Of a stretch of DNA of 64,000 bases, positions 54,565 to 64,000 are shown in pieces; within the stretch, counting starts at the first letter, position 1, and each line of letters starts with the position of its first letter. Position numbers and translations under genes: made by a program. A model generated the notes under the pieces. That model saw nothing but the letters and a program-made list of their open reading frames with translations, had not been told where the DNA came from and searched no databases. Source of the DNA: Pleurodeles waltl (lineage: Eukaryota; Chordata; Amphibia; Caudata; Salamandridae); the NCBI RefSeq assembly GCF_031143425.1, contig NC_090447.1, positions 849,901,760 through 849,965,759 on the forward strand. The letters run 5' to 3'.

Positions 54565-55640
54565 ACATTGTTCAGCCAGTTTTTTTTTACCAAATTATGA
54601 GGTTTGCAAAGGATTCTGGGTAGCAGAACCTAGTTAGAGTCCCACAAGTCACCCCATCTTTGATTCCCCTAGGTGTCTAGTTTTCAGAAATGCATAGGTT
54701 TGGTAGGTTTCCCTAGGTGCCAGCTGAACTAGAGGTCAAAATCTACAGCTAGGCACTTTGCAAAAAAGAGCTCTGTTTTCTTTGGGAAAATGTGATGTGT
54801 CCACGTTGTGTTTTGGGGCATTTCCTGTCGCGGGCACTAGTCCTACCCACACAAGTGAGGTACAATTTGTTATCAGGAGACTTGGGGGAACACTGGGTGG
54901 AAGGACATTTGTGGCTCCTCTCAGATTCCAGAACTTTCTGTCACCGAAATGAGAGGAAAAAGTGTTTTTTTGGTCAAATTTTGAGGTTTGCAAAGGATTC
55001 TGGGTAACAGAACCTGGTCAGAACCCCATAAGGCACCCCATCTTGGATTCCCCTCCGTGTCTTGTTTTAAAAAATGTGCAGGTTTGGTAGGTTTCCCTAG
55101 GTGCCGGCTGAGCTACGGGCCAAAATCTACAGCTAGGCACTTTGCAAAAAACAGCTCTGTTTTCTTTGGGTAAATGTGGTGTGTCCACGTTGTGTTTTGG
55201 GGCATTTCCTGTCCCGGGCGCTATGCCTACCCACAGAAGTGATGTACCATTTTTATCGGGAGGCTTGGGGAAACGCTGGGTGGAAGGAAATTTGTGGCTC
55301 CTCTCAGATTCCAGTGCTTTCTGTCACCGAAATTAGAGGAAAAAGTGTTTTTTTGCCAAATTTTGAGGTTTGCAAAGGATTCTGGATAACAGAACCTGGT
55401 GAGAACCCAACAAGTCCCCCCATCATGGATTCCCATAGGTGTCTAGTTTAAAAAAATGTGTAGGTTTGATAGGTTTCCGTAGGTGCTGGCTGAGCTAAAG
55501 GCCAAAATCTACAGCTAGGCACTTTGCAAAAAACACGTCAGATTTCAATGTAAAAATGTGATGTGTCCATGTTGCGTGTCCTGTTGCAAGCATTAGGCCT
55601 ACCCACGCAAGTGAAGTACCATTTATATCGGGAGGCTTTG
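54565..55640 (-). repeat. ~383-bp tandem repeat, three units
   Basis: The anchor GGTTTGGTAGGTTTCC is at 54697, 55081 and 55463 (variant GGTTTGATAGG), periods 384 and 382. It is the reverse complement of the unit at 17580-19080. Each unit includes CAAAGGATTCTGGGTA and TGTTTTGGGGCATTTCCTGT. Short open frames (such as 54758-55336) are by-products of the array. Confidence 0.9.
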
Positions 55641-56640
55641 GGGAACACAGAATAGCAAAACAAGTGTTATTGCCCCTTGTCTTTCGCTACATTTTTTCCT
55701 TCCAAATGTAAGGCAGTGTGTAAAAAAGACGTCTATTTGAGTAATGGCATGTAATTCACATGCTAGTGTGAGCACCCTCGAATTCAGAAATGTGCCAATA
55801 ACCACTGCTTCTCAACACCTTATCTTGTGCCCATTTTGGAAACAGAAAGGTTTTCTTGATACCTATTTTTCACTCTTTATGTTTCAGCAAATAAATTGCT
55901 GTATACCCAATATAAAATGAAAACCCTATATATCCCTGCAACTAGAAGAGTCCAGAAGAGTAACGGTATATTGTTTTCAGAAATCTAACATCGCAGGAAA
56001 AAGTTACAAAGTAAAACGTGGAGAAAAACTGGTGTTTTTTTACCTCAATTTCAATATTTGTTCTTTTCAGCTGTTAATTTCTGTAAGAAACCCTTGTAGG
56101 ATCTACACAAATTACCCCTTGCTGAATTCAGCATTTTGTCTACTTTTCAGAAATGTTTAGCTTGTCAGGATTCAGCATTGGTTTCACACCCATTTCTCTC
56201 ACTAACTGGAACAAGGCTAAAAGGATAAAAAATCATAAAAATGGGGTATGGGGTAAAATGCCAAAATTGTGTTGAAAAATTGGGTTTCTGATTCAAGTCT
56301 GCCTGTTCCTGAAAGCTGGGGAGATGGTGATTTTAATACCATAAACCCTTTTGTTGATGCCATTTTCAGGGGAAAATCCACAAGCCTTCTTCTGCAGCCC
56401 TTTTTAAAAAAAAAAAAAAAATTGTGCTGTATTTTGGCTAATTTCTTGGTCTCCTTCAGGGGAACCTACAAACTCTGGATACCTCTAGAATCCTTAGGTT
56501 GTTGGAAAAAAAGGATGCAAATTTGGCGTGGGTAGCTTATGTGGACAAAAGGTTATGAGGGCCTGAGAGCGAACTTCCCCAAACAGCCAAAAAAAGGCCT
56601 GGCACCTGAGGGGGAAAAGGCCTGGCAGCGAAGGGGTTAA
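54565..56640 (-). mobile_element. piggyBac-like element, opposite orientation
   Basis: On the minus strand the end at 56640 starts TTAACCCCTTCGCTGCCAGG, a TTAA target with a CCCTTCG terminus of piggyBac style. Segments at 55830-56150 match 17150-17400 in reverse (GAGAAGCAGTGGTTATTGG-like, and CTATTTTTCACTCTTTATGT). The other end is truncated inside the tandem repeat near 54565. No transposase. The A-run at 56407-56422 is a homopolymer. Confidence 0.5.
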
Positions 56641-58232
56641 AAACTATAATCACAAAATCAAACATAAGTGAAACTCTACTTGGAAAGCCCCAACCTTCCA
56701 ACAGAATACAACATCAACACCATTTGTAACACTTACAAACAAGTCAGGCTCTCTTTAGTGCGAGGTCTACCATTGGTTGTGGTATAGAGCTGTTAGGTAA
56801 TACTAGCGAGTCATGGGTGGAGCCTAAAAATGTTGCACACACACACACACACTGATAATATGGAGATATGCTATGCAAATCACTTGCACATTGATCTAGT
56901 GGAAATGCTTACTATTGTGCTAGTCTTGCTCCTGGTTATGGGGTACCATCAGGGGAACATGAGTTCCATCTTGGCCTCAACCACTTATGGTATGCCTTTC
57001 AGGCCATAAAGCCCAGCCTTGCTATTGTTCAGTGCAGCACTATGTGTTGTAAATTTAATGTAGTCATTCATAGGTCTGAGCATACCATCTAACCTGGCTG
57101 AACACAGCTGTAAAAGTTTACTGTCATATCCCATAGGAACTGCTACCTGTGGAGTGGAAGGAGTCAGTAGCACAGAAATGTGACACTTCTATAATCTCAG
57201 CGTTAGGTCTTAATTCCTATGTCTACCAGCAGTTCAGATTGAAACTGTAGTGATAAGGATTTGATGGTGTCATGGTTCAGCCTGTACGTCTTAATGATGT
57301 GCCTTTCCTGAATGTTTTCCATATCAGAACATGGTTTGTATACTCTTTCACTCGGGTTCATTCACATATGCTTCTTTATCTTACCTGGGAGAGTGGATAG
57401 ACATATCTGCAATATACAAGTGCAGTCTGTCAATGTTGCATGTTCACAAATAATTGTTGAACACATTGTAACATTTTTTAGTCCAGGTAAACTGATATAC
57501 ATAATTAATAGTTCTACATTATATTATTATTTTTTCAATATTTGGTTCTAATCCACCCCTGCATACATAAACATGTATTACCAATACTACAATTTGAAAG
57601 AAAACCCTGAACACTGAAAATCTAAAAATAAACAATTTGTAGATTAACTAAATCTCATTATTCAAAATTATAAATCATTTTCTAATTATTTAGATTAATT
57701 TCCATTAATGTATATATGGGTACTGTTTTTTTAAAAAAACGTTCATATTATTTGGTGAAAACTGCCAAAGTTGACATAGATAATACAGAAGACGGTAGCC
57801 TATATTGTAGGCATTCTCAGTGTTGTTGACAGAAGCAACATCACAGTAATACACCACCAGTCTACCATATTGTCAGGCACATGCTGACAATGTTGGTTTC
57901 ATGGTGTAACAAACATGGCAAGTATCTAGTAAATAGTCATGGATGTATACAAGTGCCTAGTGTATTAGTCATGGATGGCAGACTACTAAATACAGATTAT
58001 GGTTGGCTTTTGTAGTGTCCATTGTCCCAAACTGGTTAGGAAGGTCCATGACTGATGAAATCCATTGTTCATTGTGTTAGAGTTTTTTGTCATAATTTCG
58101 GTCATATTGCGTACTCATTTTTTAAAGCCATTTTGTCACTTGCCTCCGAACCATTAAGTGTAGCAGAGCTCCTGAACAGCTGCTGCTTATTTCCTTCTGC
58201 TGACACCCACCTATACTGAAGTAGCGGGAATC
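56641..58232. other. intergenic; one (CA)n
   Basis: Only a short CACACACACACACACAC at 56833-56851 stands out. No protein-like frame. Confidence 0.5.
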
Positions 58233-58325
58233 ATGGGCCTCAACTTCACTTCTGAGGAGTTGGATGTCCTTGCAGATGAAGCTATGACCAACTACAGCCA
58301 GCTGTATGTGCCAGCAGAAGGTTAG
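58233..58325 (+). pseudogene. SANT-type gene, exon 1 (diverged copy)
   Basis: The ATG at 58233 opens MGLNFTSEELDVLADEAMTN and runs to YSQLYVPAEG, 30 codons, then TAG at 58323-58325, followed immediately by a good donor GTAAGC at 58326. The exon is homologous to the exon at 3878 (ERAPAFTSAELSDWW...LLYGPLDQQ). In the older gene the exon ends in CAG|GTGAGT; here the last codon is TAG, a one-base change of CAG. So the stop sits exactly at the splice site. Confidence 0.7.
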
Positions 58326-59677
58326 GTAAGCTCCATACACAGAAACTCTTAAATTGATATGCTTTGTGTTATTAAAATGATCATGAGTGACATCACAAAC
58401 TCAAACTAATGTTTTAATATTAACATTTCCCATAAAACGTATGTTTCTTAACCCTATAATATGCCAATTTTTGATTTACACACAAAGTATTGTAAAACAA
58501 CATTTGACTTTTATCATGTGTGTCTAAACTATAAACATGCTGATATGATGTATTATATGCTTGCCTTAGAAATATAAACAGAGCACTCCCAACAGGGCAA
58601 CCTCCCAGCTTTTATCATTACAAGCCAATGTCTTGCCAAAAATGCAAAGAATATTTTTTAACAAATGGCTTGATCATTATTTAGATTCTAGGCTATTTTT
58701 CTTTACCTTCAGTATGTCACTAATTTGTACTTAATGCACTCCACTGACATTGATGATTGCTAAGCAAACTCAACTTTTAAATGCTAAGATAAAATATTTC
58801 ACTAGCAAGATATTTTTTTCTTAAAGTATGACATTGAGGAGGATATATAGGACTAGCTTTGGCATGGGGAAGCTGTATGGCCAACGAGGCCAACAGCATT
58901 CAGAGTGACAAAATGATTATCATCCATGGCATCACTAGGCATGTCATGGTTTAAGGTGAAGATGTTTAATATCATAAAAGTTGTAGGACATGACACTATC
59001 AGAGCAAAAGGGGGCCCTGGTTGTGGAATTTAACTTTCCAACCATTATGTGAATGGTGTATGTGCCTTTAAACAATTGACAATGCACTTGACTACACCAA
59101 TAGCCACAAATGTCTTCTTTTTGCGTATACTCCCTGCCATTTTGAAAGGAGTAACCTCTACGTACAGCTCAATGGTCTTTATGCACAATGGCTACTCCAT
59201 CACTATATTACATATAACACATACAGTAATTTTTATTGTTAAAAGTCATATACTTTGAAAGGAGCCTTGTTCTATGGTGGATTGCCCACCCATCATGTTG
59301 TCATTAAATAACTTGTCCTAAAAAAAAAACATATGTCCCTGAATATGGACCTTAATGCCATCACTGAATATTGAGTGGAGTGATGGCCAAATAAAAAGTA
59401 ACATACACTTTTCTAAACAATAACATACAAACATATTTTCCATGGTTTATTAGTTTTTGACATTTTATTTTCTCACAATATGATTGATATCCCAGCCACC
59501 AGATAAAATTTAACACTGTGTACTGCATACCTGGATTAACATGAGACAGTATTTCCATGACAGTACACTTAAAAATTGTGAATATATATGTATATGTTTC
59601 TTAACTTGTGTGGTTAAAGTAAACATGATTATTAATGTATTTTTGTTATCCTCTCTATATTCTCTTGCTTTCTGTAG
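58326..59677 (+). other. intron 1 of the diverged SANT-type gene
   Basis: A GT-AG intron of 1,352 bases, ending TCTCTTGCTTTCTGTAG at 59677. AT-rich, no inner gene. The corresponding intron at 3992-4206 is only 215 bases. Confidence 0.6.
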
Positions 59678-59870
59678 GTCAACCTCCATAGTAACAAGAA
59701 GATGTGGCAGGTTATTGCCAGCCAAGTGAACAGTACTGTATAAGGCCGCTGACTGTCATGATGCAGCACATTCTGGCAGGTGCCTGCCCATTGTGGTTAT
59801 GCTGCTAAAGGCCATGGAGCAGCAACAAGGGGCTAACAGTATTCACCTTAAAAAAGTATTTTGTTCTTAA
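59678..59870 (+). pseudogene. SANT-type gene, exon 2 (diverged copy)
   Basis: VNLHSNKKMWQVIASQVNST follows the acceptor, aligned with VSAHQKKGIWHAIAKDVQTL of the gene at 4207. A TAA follows at 59741, and the remaining sequence (about 59744-59850) can still be matched in part to the downstream end of exon 2 (GAGCAGCAACAAGGGGCTAA against CAGCAGCCACAAGGGGCTGA). The third helix with the C-x-KRW-x-DLRRW signature is missing, apparently through a deletion. Confidence 0.65.
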
Positions 59871-59898
59871 CCATTCTTTCAAGTTTCAGGTTGCAATA

Positions 59899-60073
59899 AG
59901 GGCCTGATTTAGAATTTGGCAGATCAGTTACCCCATCTCAAGCCTAATGAATATCTCATTAACCTTATTGTATATTATAGTGCCATGGGTTATAATGTAT
60001 TTATAGGAAGGCAGATGGGACATTTGCCACATTTATGATAGAGTAACACATCTGCAAACTCTAATCAGGACAG
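59899..60073. mobile_element. palindromic MITE copy
   Basis: Starts AGGGCCTGATTTAGAATTTG with GCAGAT and ends ATCTGCAAACTCTAATCAGG with AC, an inverted repeat. It belongs to the same family as 9083-9242 but is more diverged. Confidence 0.65.
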
Positions 60074-60119
60074 AAAAGTTTTCAAGAATTTGTTATGACA
60101 AGTACCATAAACTAAATTT

Positions 60120-60275
60120 GACTTTGCCCCAGATTTAAATTTTGCTGGACAGGTACTCGTCACAAATGTGACCGATATCCCAGCCATCTTATTAAAAGTG
60201 AAATGACATAAAATGCATTCATGCATTCAATAAGGTGAACAGGGTATCTGCCACATTTGTGATGTAGTAACACAG
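60120..60275. mobile_element. MITE relic of the same family
   Basis: Contains GGTACTCGTCACAAATGTGA with CCGATATCCCAGCC and, inverted, GGGTATCTGCCACATTTGTG with ATGTAGTAACAC. No full terminal repeat. Confidence 0.5.
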
Positions 60276-61730
60276 GAATATTCAAAGTACTGCCTGGGGG
60301 CCGAATGCAGCCCTCTTGACCTTTACTGCAAGTCCCTTGGCCCACCGCAGCACTGGGCTGTTGTTTAATCTATTCAGCACTAACATATAAAATGTTAAAT
60401 AAGCGGATACGCATTTATTTAAAAGATAATTAAAGTTAAAGGAAGGAAATAATTAGGGTTTCCTGCATCGGTTGACTTTAAAAAACCCTTAATTTTTAAA
60501 GAGATCTTGCAGCAAAAGTGTAAACATATGATAAAGTATCTTTAGAATATAAAAAGTGTATTACAGTAACATCCAGAACTATTTCACCTTGGTATATAAG
60601 ATTATCAGCGCAGAGAAAAATATTTATTTTAATACTGATAGTTTTGAGAGAATGATTAAGAAATATTCATTCTTTCCGCCACACTGACAACAGTGCCAAT
60701 AATAAACTAAGAGGCAACTGAGTTGTTATGTGCATTCTTTAGGTGGCCTGAGTTACTCTTATAAATGAAAAACATAGTTCATTAAATCAAACACAAGACA
60801 AGATTTTTACAGCACACATCCTGAAGTCATGTACTTTAAGGTCCTCTTATCAGTGATTATGAAGAAAAGAAAGGCAAAGTGAAATAAAACAATTGGCTAG
60901 GATGACACGATGTGGTTAAGCAGGGAAGCTGGAATTAATCCCAGATTTTCTGGTTTCACAAAGTTCAATTCAGCCACTAGATGTATATATTTGTAGCTTC
61001 CCCTACACCCACCTTCCATCCTAAACCACATGCTGACAACAATGTGGTCCCATCACAGACCAAATGTTTTGGCCCCTGGAAAAATGTTTGCGAATACCAA
61101 TATAATGACATAACCTTCAATTTATAAAAGATGCACAGTGGAACCACTTTAGTTATAACTTTGCAGATATAATATATATTACAGATGAGTTATGCTCTCT
61201 AAAATATTTGTAAATGTCCTTTCATTGACTTGTTCAAGAGGTTCAAACTCCTATGGTACACATAATCAGTTTGGAAATGCCCATGTGTGTATTAAACCGA
61301 TGTCTTGCCACAACTGTGTTTTAATGTAGAATATGTGACATCGATACTATCACTTGGCCAGTACTACTGTCTCTATTTTACATAAAACATCCAAGTCCAG
61401 GGCAAGAGTATTGACAAACTGTTGGTAAAAAGGTGACCAAGGTATTGACATGTGAGTTTTTATTGTTTATATTGGTCCATATAATTGTGCAAGTGTAAGA
61501 TCAGATGTTTAGAAATGTGAATGCTGGCTATGGCCTGCGAGTAAACAGCAAGTGCATAACATTTGGTGTCATCACTGTTTCAGATAACAATATGTACCTG
61601 AGTTCCATTTTGGTATGAACTACTGTCCTTTAAAAAGATGGCAGAACGGGCATACAGCATTTTCCAAGAGTATAAAAGAGTATGTAACGTGTAATCTGTT
61701 TGCCAAAATGTATGTTAGATGTATGAGTTT
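60276..61730. other. intergenic, inside intron 2
   Basis: Between exon 2 and exon 3 of the SANT-type gene. GGGGGCCGAATGCAGCCCTC at 60296 resembles part of a hAT-type repeat, but no ends are found. Nothing else. Confidence 0.4.
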
Positions 61731-61910
61731 AGGTCCTGTTTTAGAGGTTTACAGCCGAATTACTGCATCACAAATGTGATGGATAGCTCAAACACCTTTG
61801 TTATTAGCAGTGCTACATAATATAATACACATGTAATAGGCAGACAGAATACCCTCGACATTTTTGAAGGAGCAACCAATCTCCCTAAATCACAATCAGG
61901 ACCTTTATGA
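61731..61910. mobile_element. palindromic MITE copy
   Basis: Starts AGGTCCTGTTTTAGAGGTTT and ends AATCACAATCAGGACCT, an imperfect inverted repeat, with CATCACAAATGTGATGGATA in between. Same family as 9083-9242. Confidence 0.6.
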
Positions 61911-62038
61911 TCACATTGTGGGCTTTTTATTGAGATTAGTATAGTAAAATGTTTAATTTTTGACCCTCTTTCATATGTGTAATTTTTTTTATTGACCTCT
62001 GTAGTATATAACTAATGTGTGCATATGTTTGTTTTCAG

Positions 62039-62340
62039 TGTCCTCCAAAAGAAAGCTGGGAACATTGGGCAGACGTAGGGAGACATGCAGGAGAACTACT
62101 GGTAGTCAGAAAGTGAAGTCACAGACACCGAGGGGCCTTGTGGCAATGAGGGTGATGGGGCTGGCCAGGAGCCCACAACAATATCAGATTCGGAGGCCTC
62201 CAGCTCAGGTCAACCCCTCGTGGTAGCCAACAAACCAACACAGGATGTACCATCCCCTTCTGTGTCTACCACCACCACTGCAACCATCAGCATCCTCACT
62301 CCTGTCCCCTGGTCCCAAGCCAACACTCAGTCCATAAATG
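62039..62340 (+). pseudogene. SANT-type gene, possible exon 3
   Basis: The acceptor TTGTTTTCAG ends at 62038. The following 300 bases have a Ser/Thr/Asp/Glu-rich style across frames, such as SSGQPLVVANKPTQ-like and PSPSVSTTTTATISILTPVP, similar in nature to the tail from 4876 on (SSNGRSLVVVDTSVTTPATG). The 62039-62226 frame (KRKLGTLGRRRETCRRTTGS) is only one of the shifted readings. So it is the decayed start of the long third exon; the rest is missing. Confidence 0.5.
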
Positions 62341-62472
62341 GGCTTCAATTCCTGCTTGTCCATATATGTATAGCAATATCTGATTAATATTCTTATACCT
62401 TAACTCCTTTCTTTAGTCTTTTAGCTCATGTATAATTTGTTCTTTAATTTATTTAAAATGTGTTGTTGAGAA

Positions 62473-62655
62473 CAGTGACATAACGAAACTTGAGGGGGCT
62501 CCCTGCAAAGTATCTGGAAGGGGTCCCCATCCAGTCAGGAGCTCTCAAGCCAGGGGCCCACCACTTGTGCACAGTGTACTGTGCTGAGCGGGCCCCGTGG
62601 AGATCGAGGGCCCCCCTACACCGCAGGAGCTACTGGGGCTATTGTTACGCTAGTG
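62473..62655. mobile_element. hAT-type MITE, 183 bp
   Basis: The left end is CAGTGACATAACGAAACTTG, the right end GTTACGCTAGTG, whose inverse CACTAGCGTAAC matches at 8 of 12 positions. Flanks are GTTGAGAA (62465-62472) and GTTAAGAA (62656-62663), an 8-base duplication with one mismatch. The inside is GC-rich (GCGGGCCCCGTGGAG). No gene. Confidence 0.8.
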
Positions 62656-62663
62656 GTTAAGAA

Positions 62664-63359
62664 ATGTTAAGTTGAGGAAGTGTATTCAAGTCTTCACTTG
62701 AACTTAATTGCTACATTGCATTTGCAACTTCTGATAATGAATTTGTGCTTCGTTGTATAGAACTGACTCTTCTAATTGTGATTTGATGCGGTGATTCGTT
62801 ACTCTTTGCTTGTGTTGCATTTTGTATATCTGCTGCCAATATTTCATCTTGTTGAATTTCATCGTGTACTGTTTTGATGTGATAAAGATGGTTTTATCTT
62901 TTCAAAGGAAGCTTCATAAGTTTTATAATTTTAAAGTAACAATGCTACCTGTCACCATGGTTTTAATAGTTGAAGTAACCAGAGGTAGAAATGCCCCATC
63001 ATTTGATTATCCTTATAACTTAATTAAATGTGGTTAAGTAAATTAGATTTAGAACAAGGCTGCCATCCTAGTTTTGTGCTCGATATCTGAGCTTACTTTT
63101 CTGCAGTATATGTTGCATTTGAACAACAAGCAGTATTGAAGGATGTTGTATAGACAAATGTCTTTTAATGCTGATAATCATTTTGGGTAGTAACAGTCAG
63201 TTAGAGTTCCTTTAAATATATCTTTATTTTCTGCTTTAAGTTGTAACAAATTGTAAATTCAGCAAAAGGCTTATTGATTCTTATGTATATCCGATATTCT
63301 AAAAGCAAGCCATTCTTTTGAGATACCCTTACCATACAAAGGAGTTGTAGTAAGTTGAT
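62664..63359. other. intergenic, nothing recognised
   Basis: AT-rich with no reading of note; the open frame 62810-63037 has no recognisable motif. Confidence 0.5.
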
Positions 63360-63903
63360 TTTCAAGCCCCTAGCCACTTTTTGTGATACACTGCGTCATA
63401 TTTACAAGGCGGTGTTAAGTAACATTTTGTGGCTTAACGCCACCTTGTAAGTATGGTTCCTTCACTTGCAGCACTTTGTGTGGAATGGGCGTGCAATGGG
63501 TTTGCATTTTCATGCTGCCCCAGATTTACGGGGGGGGCATTAGCATGGCACACCAAGTAGAAATAATTTGATATCTCCTAGTTTTTTGCTCTTTTATGTG
63601 TGCTGCATTCTGCAGCACACATAGAAAGAGCAAGTCATCATTGAACATTGCTTTTGTGCAGGAAGGTATGCCTTCCTGCACAAAAACAAGGACAACCGCA
63701 ATGCAGCGATCCTTGCACCATGGCTCTAGGGTGGCTGTGTTGGCGCTAGGCAGCTAATTTAGCACCGGCACAGGGGGAAACACAGGGATGTGCTGCATTC
63801 TAGTAAATACAGCACATCCTTGCATTTTAGAAGTGATGCAGCATGGCTCTGACAATTTTGGTGTAGTGGCCATGCTGTGCCACTTCTTGTAAATATGCCC
63901 TTT
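63360..63903 (+). mobile_element. foldback element of the 'caggaaggtg' family
   Basis: Contains GTGGCTTAACGCCACCTTGT, TGTGCTGCATTCTGCAGCAC, and the core GTGCAGGAAGGTATGCCTTC with CTGCAC. It ends TTCTTGTAAATATGCCC at about 63893, the inverse of the GGGCATATTTATAA-like start of this family. A copy parallel to 51734-52433, with its left end partly lost. Confidence 0.75.
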
Positions 63904-64000
63904 TGTGTATAACACATACATTTATCAAATTATCCAAGCAGATGGTATGTGTTTGGAAGGACTCCTCTGGGGCATGTTTACAAACCCCTTGTTCCTCCTT
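63904..64000. other. intergenic, last bases
   Basis: No feature; CTCTGGGGCATGTTTACAAA near 63968 could start another foldback copy, cut by the window edge. Confidence 0.4.

Noticed and set aside
54758..55451. Open frames of 60-90 codons repeated with the same beginning
   Set aside because: They are repeated copies of the ~383-bp unit read in different frames, not genes.

Overview
This window looks like a piece of a very large, repeat-filled vertebrate genome, most likely a salamander or newt. The grounds are spliced Harbinger-type Myb/SANT genes with GT-AG introns, an L1-type LINE, a gamma/epsilon-like endogenous retrovirus, hAT, Harbinger and piggyBac-like short elements, and GGCGGTC-rich inverted-repeat elements that I associate from memory with Pleurodeles-type newt sequence. 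The host assignment is inference; I ran no search. I recognise no intact host protein-coding gene, no rRNA, no convincing tRNA and no CRISPR. Almost everything that can be named is a transposable element or its debris.

Layout. 1-340: truncated G-rich foldback element. 340-1310: a minus-strand relic of unidentified coding sequence, cut by the next element. 1311-7981: a long Harbinger-type DNA transposon carrying a two-exon Myb-like gene (+), a convergent, internally deleted HARBI1-like transposase (-), a second, three-exon SANT-type gene (+) and three separate minisatellites. 7982-12547: intergenic sequence with small foldback elements and a 1,004-bp GGCGGTC element (10518-11521). 12553-15639: a TG...CA repeat with a 5-bp duplication, probably a solo LTR. 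15961-16558: a second GGCGGTC element with a TAT duplication. 17105-20460: a piggyBac-like non-autonomous element containing ~382-bp tandem units. 20584-23760: AT microsatellites and another LTR-like repeat. 23990-27950: minus-strand L1 relic with a readable reverse transcriptase. 29415-29613: a textbook hAT MITE. 29750-30920: probable 5' end of another LINE. 30918-32235: C-rich foldback element matching the one at the left edge. 33571-46240: an endogenous retrovirus (gag, pro, pol, env), heavily broken, with a truncated 3' LTR.

48577-51420: more Harbinger Myb genes, one with a clear exon 1/donor/acceptor/exon 2 structure, invaded by a GGCGGTC element. 51734-54565: foldback, tandem-duplicated and LTR-like repeats. 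54565-56640: an opposite-orientation copy of the piggyBac-like tandem-repeat element. 58233-62340: a diverged homologue of the second SANT-type gene of the 1311-7981 element, with the same intron positions. The right edge holds further MITEs.

How the parts relate. In Harbinger transposons a Myb-like protein helps the DDE nuclease reach the nucleus and the element ends. Here the Myb genes are several and diverse while the nuclease is deleted to its first catalytic region plus its acidic tail, so none of these copies should be autonomous. The short GGCGGTC elements share the terminal sequence and 3-bp target duplications of the long element, so they are probably its non-autonomous relatives. 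The retrovirus is a dead provirus with every domain readable but every reading frame broken.
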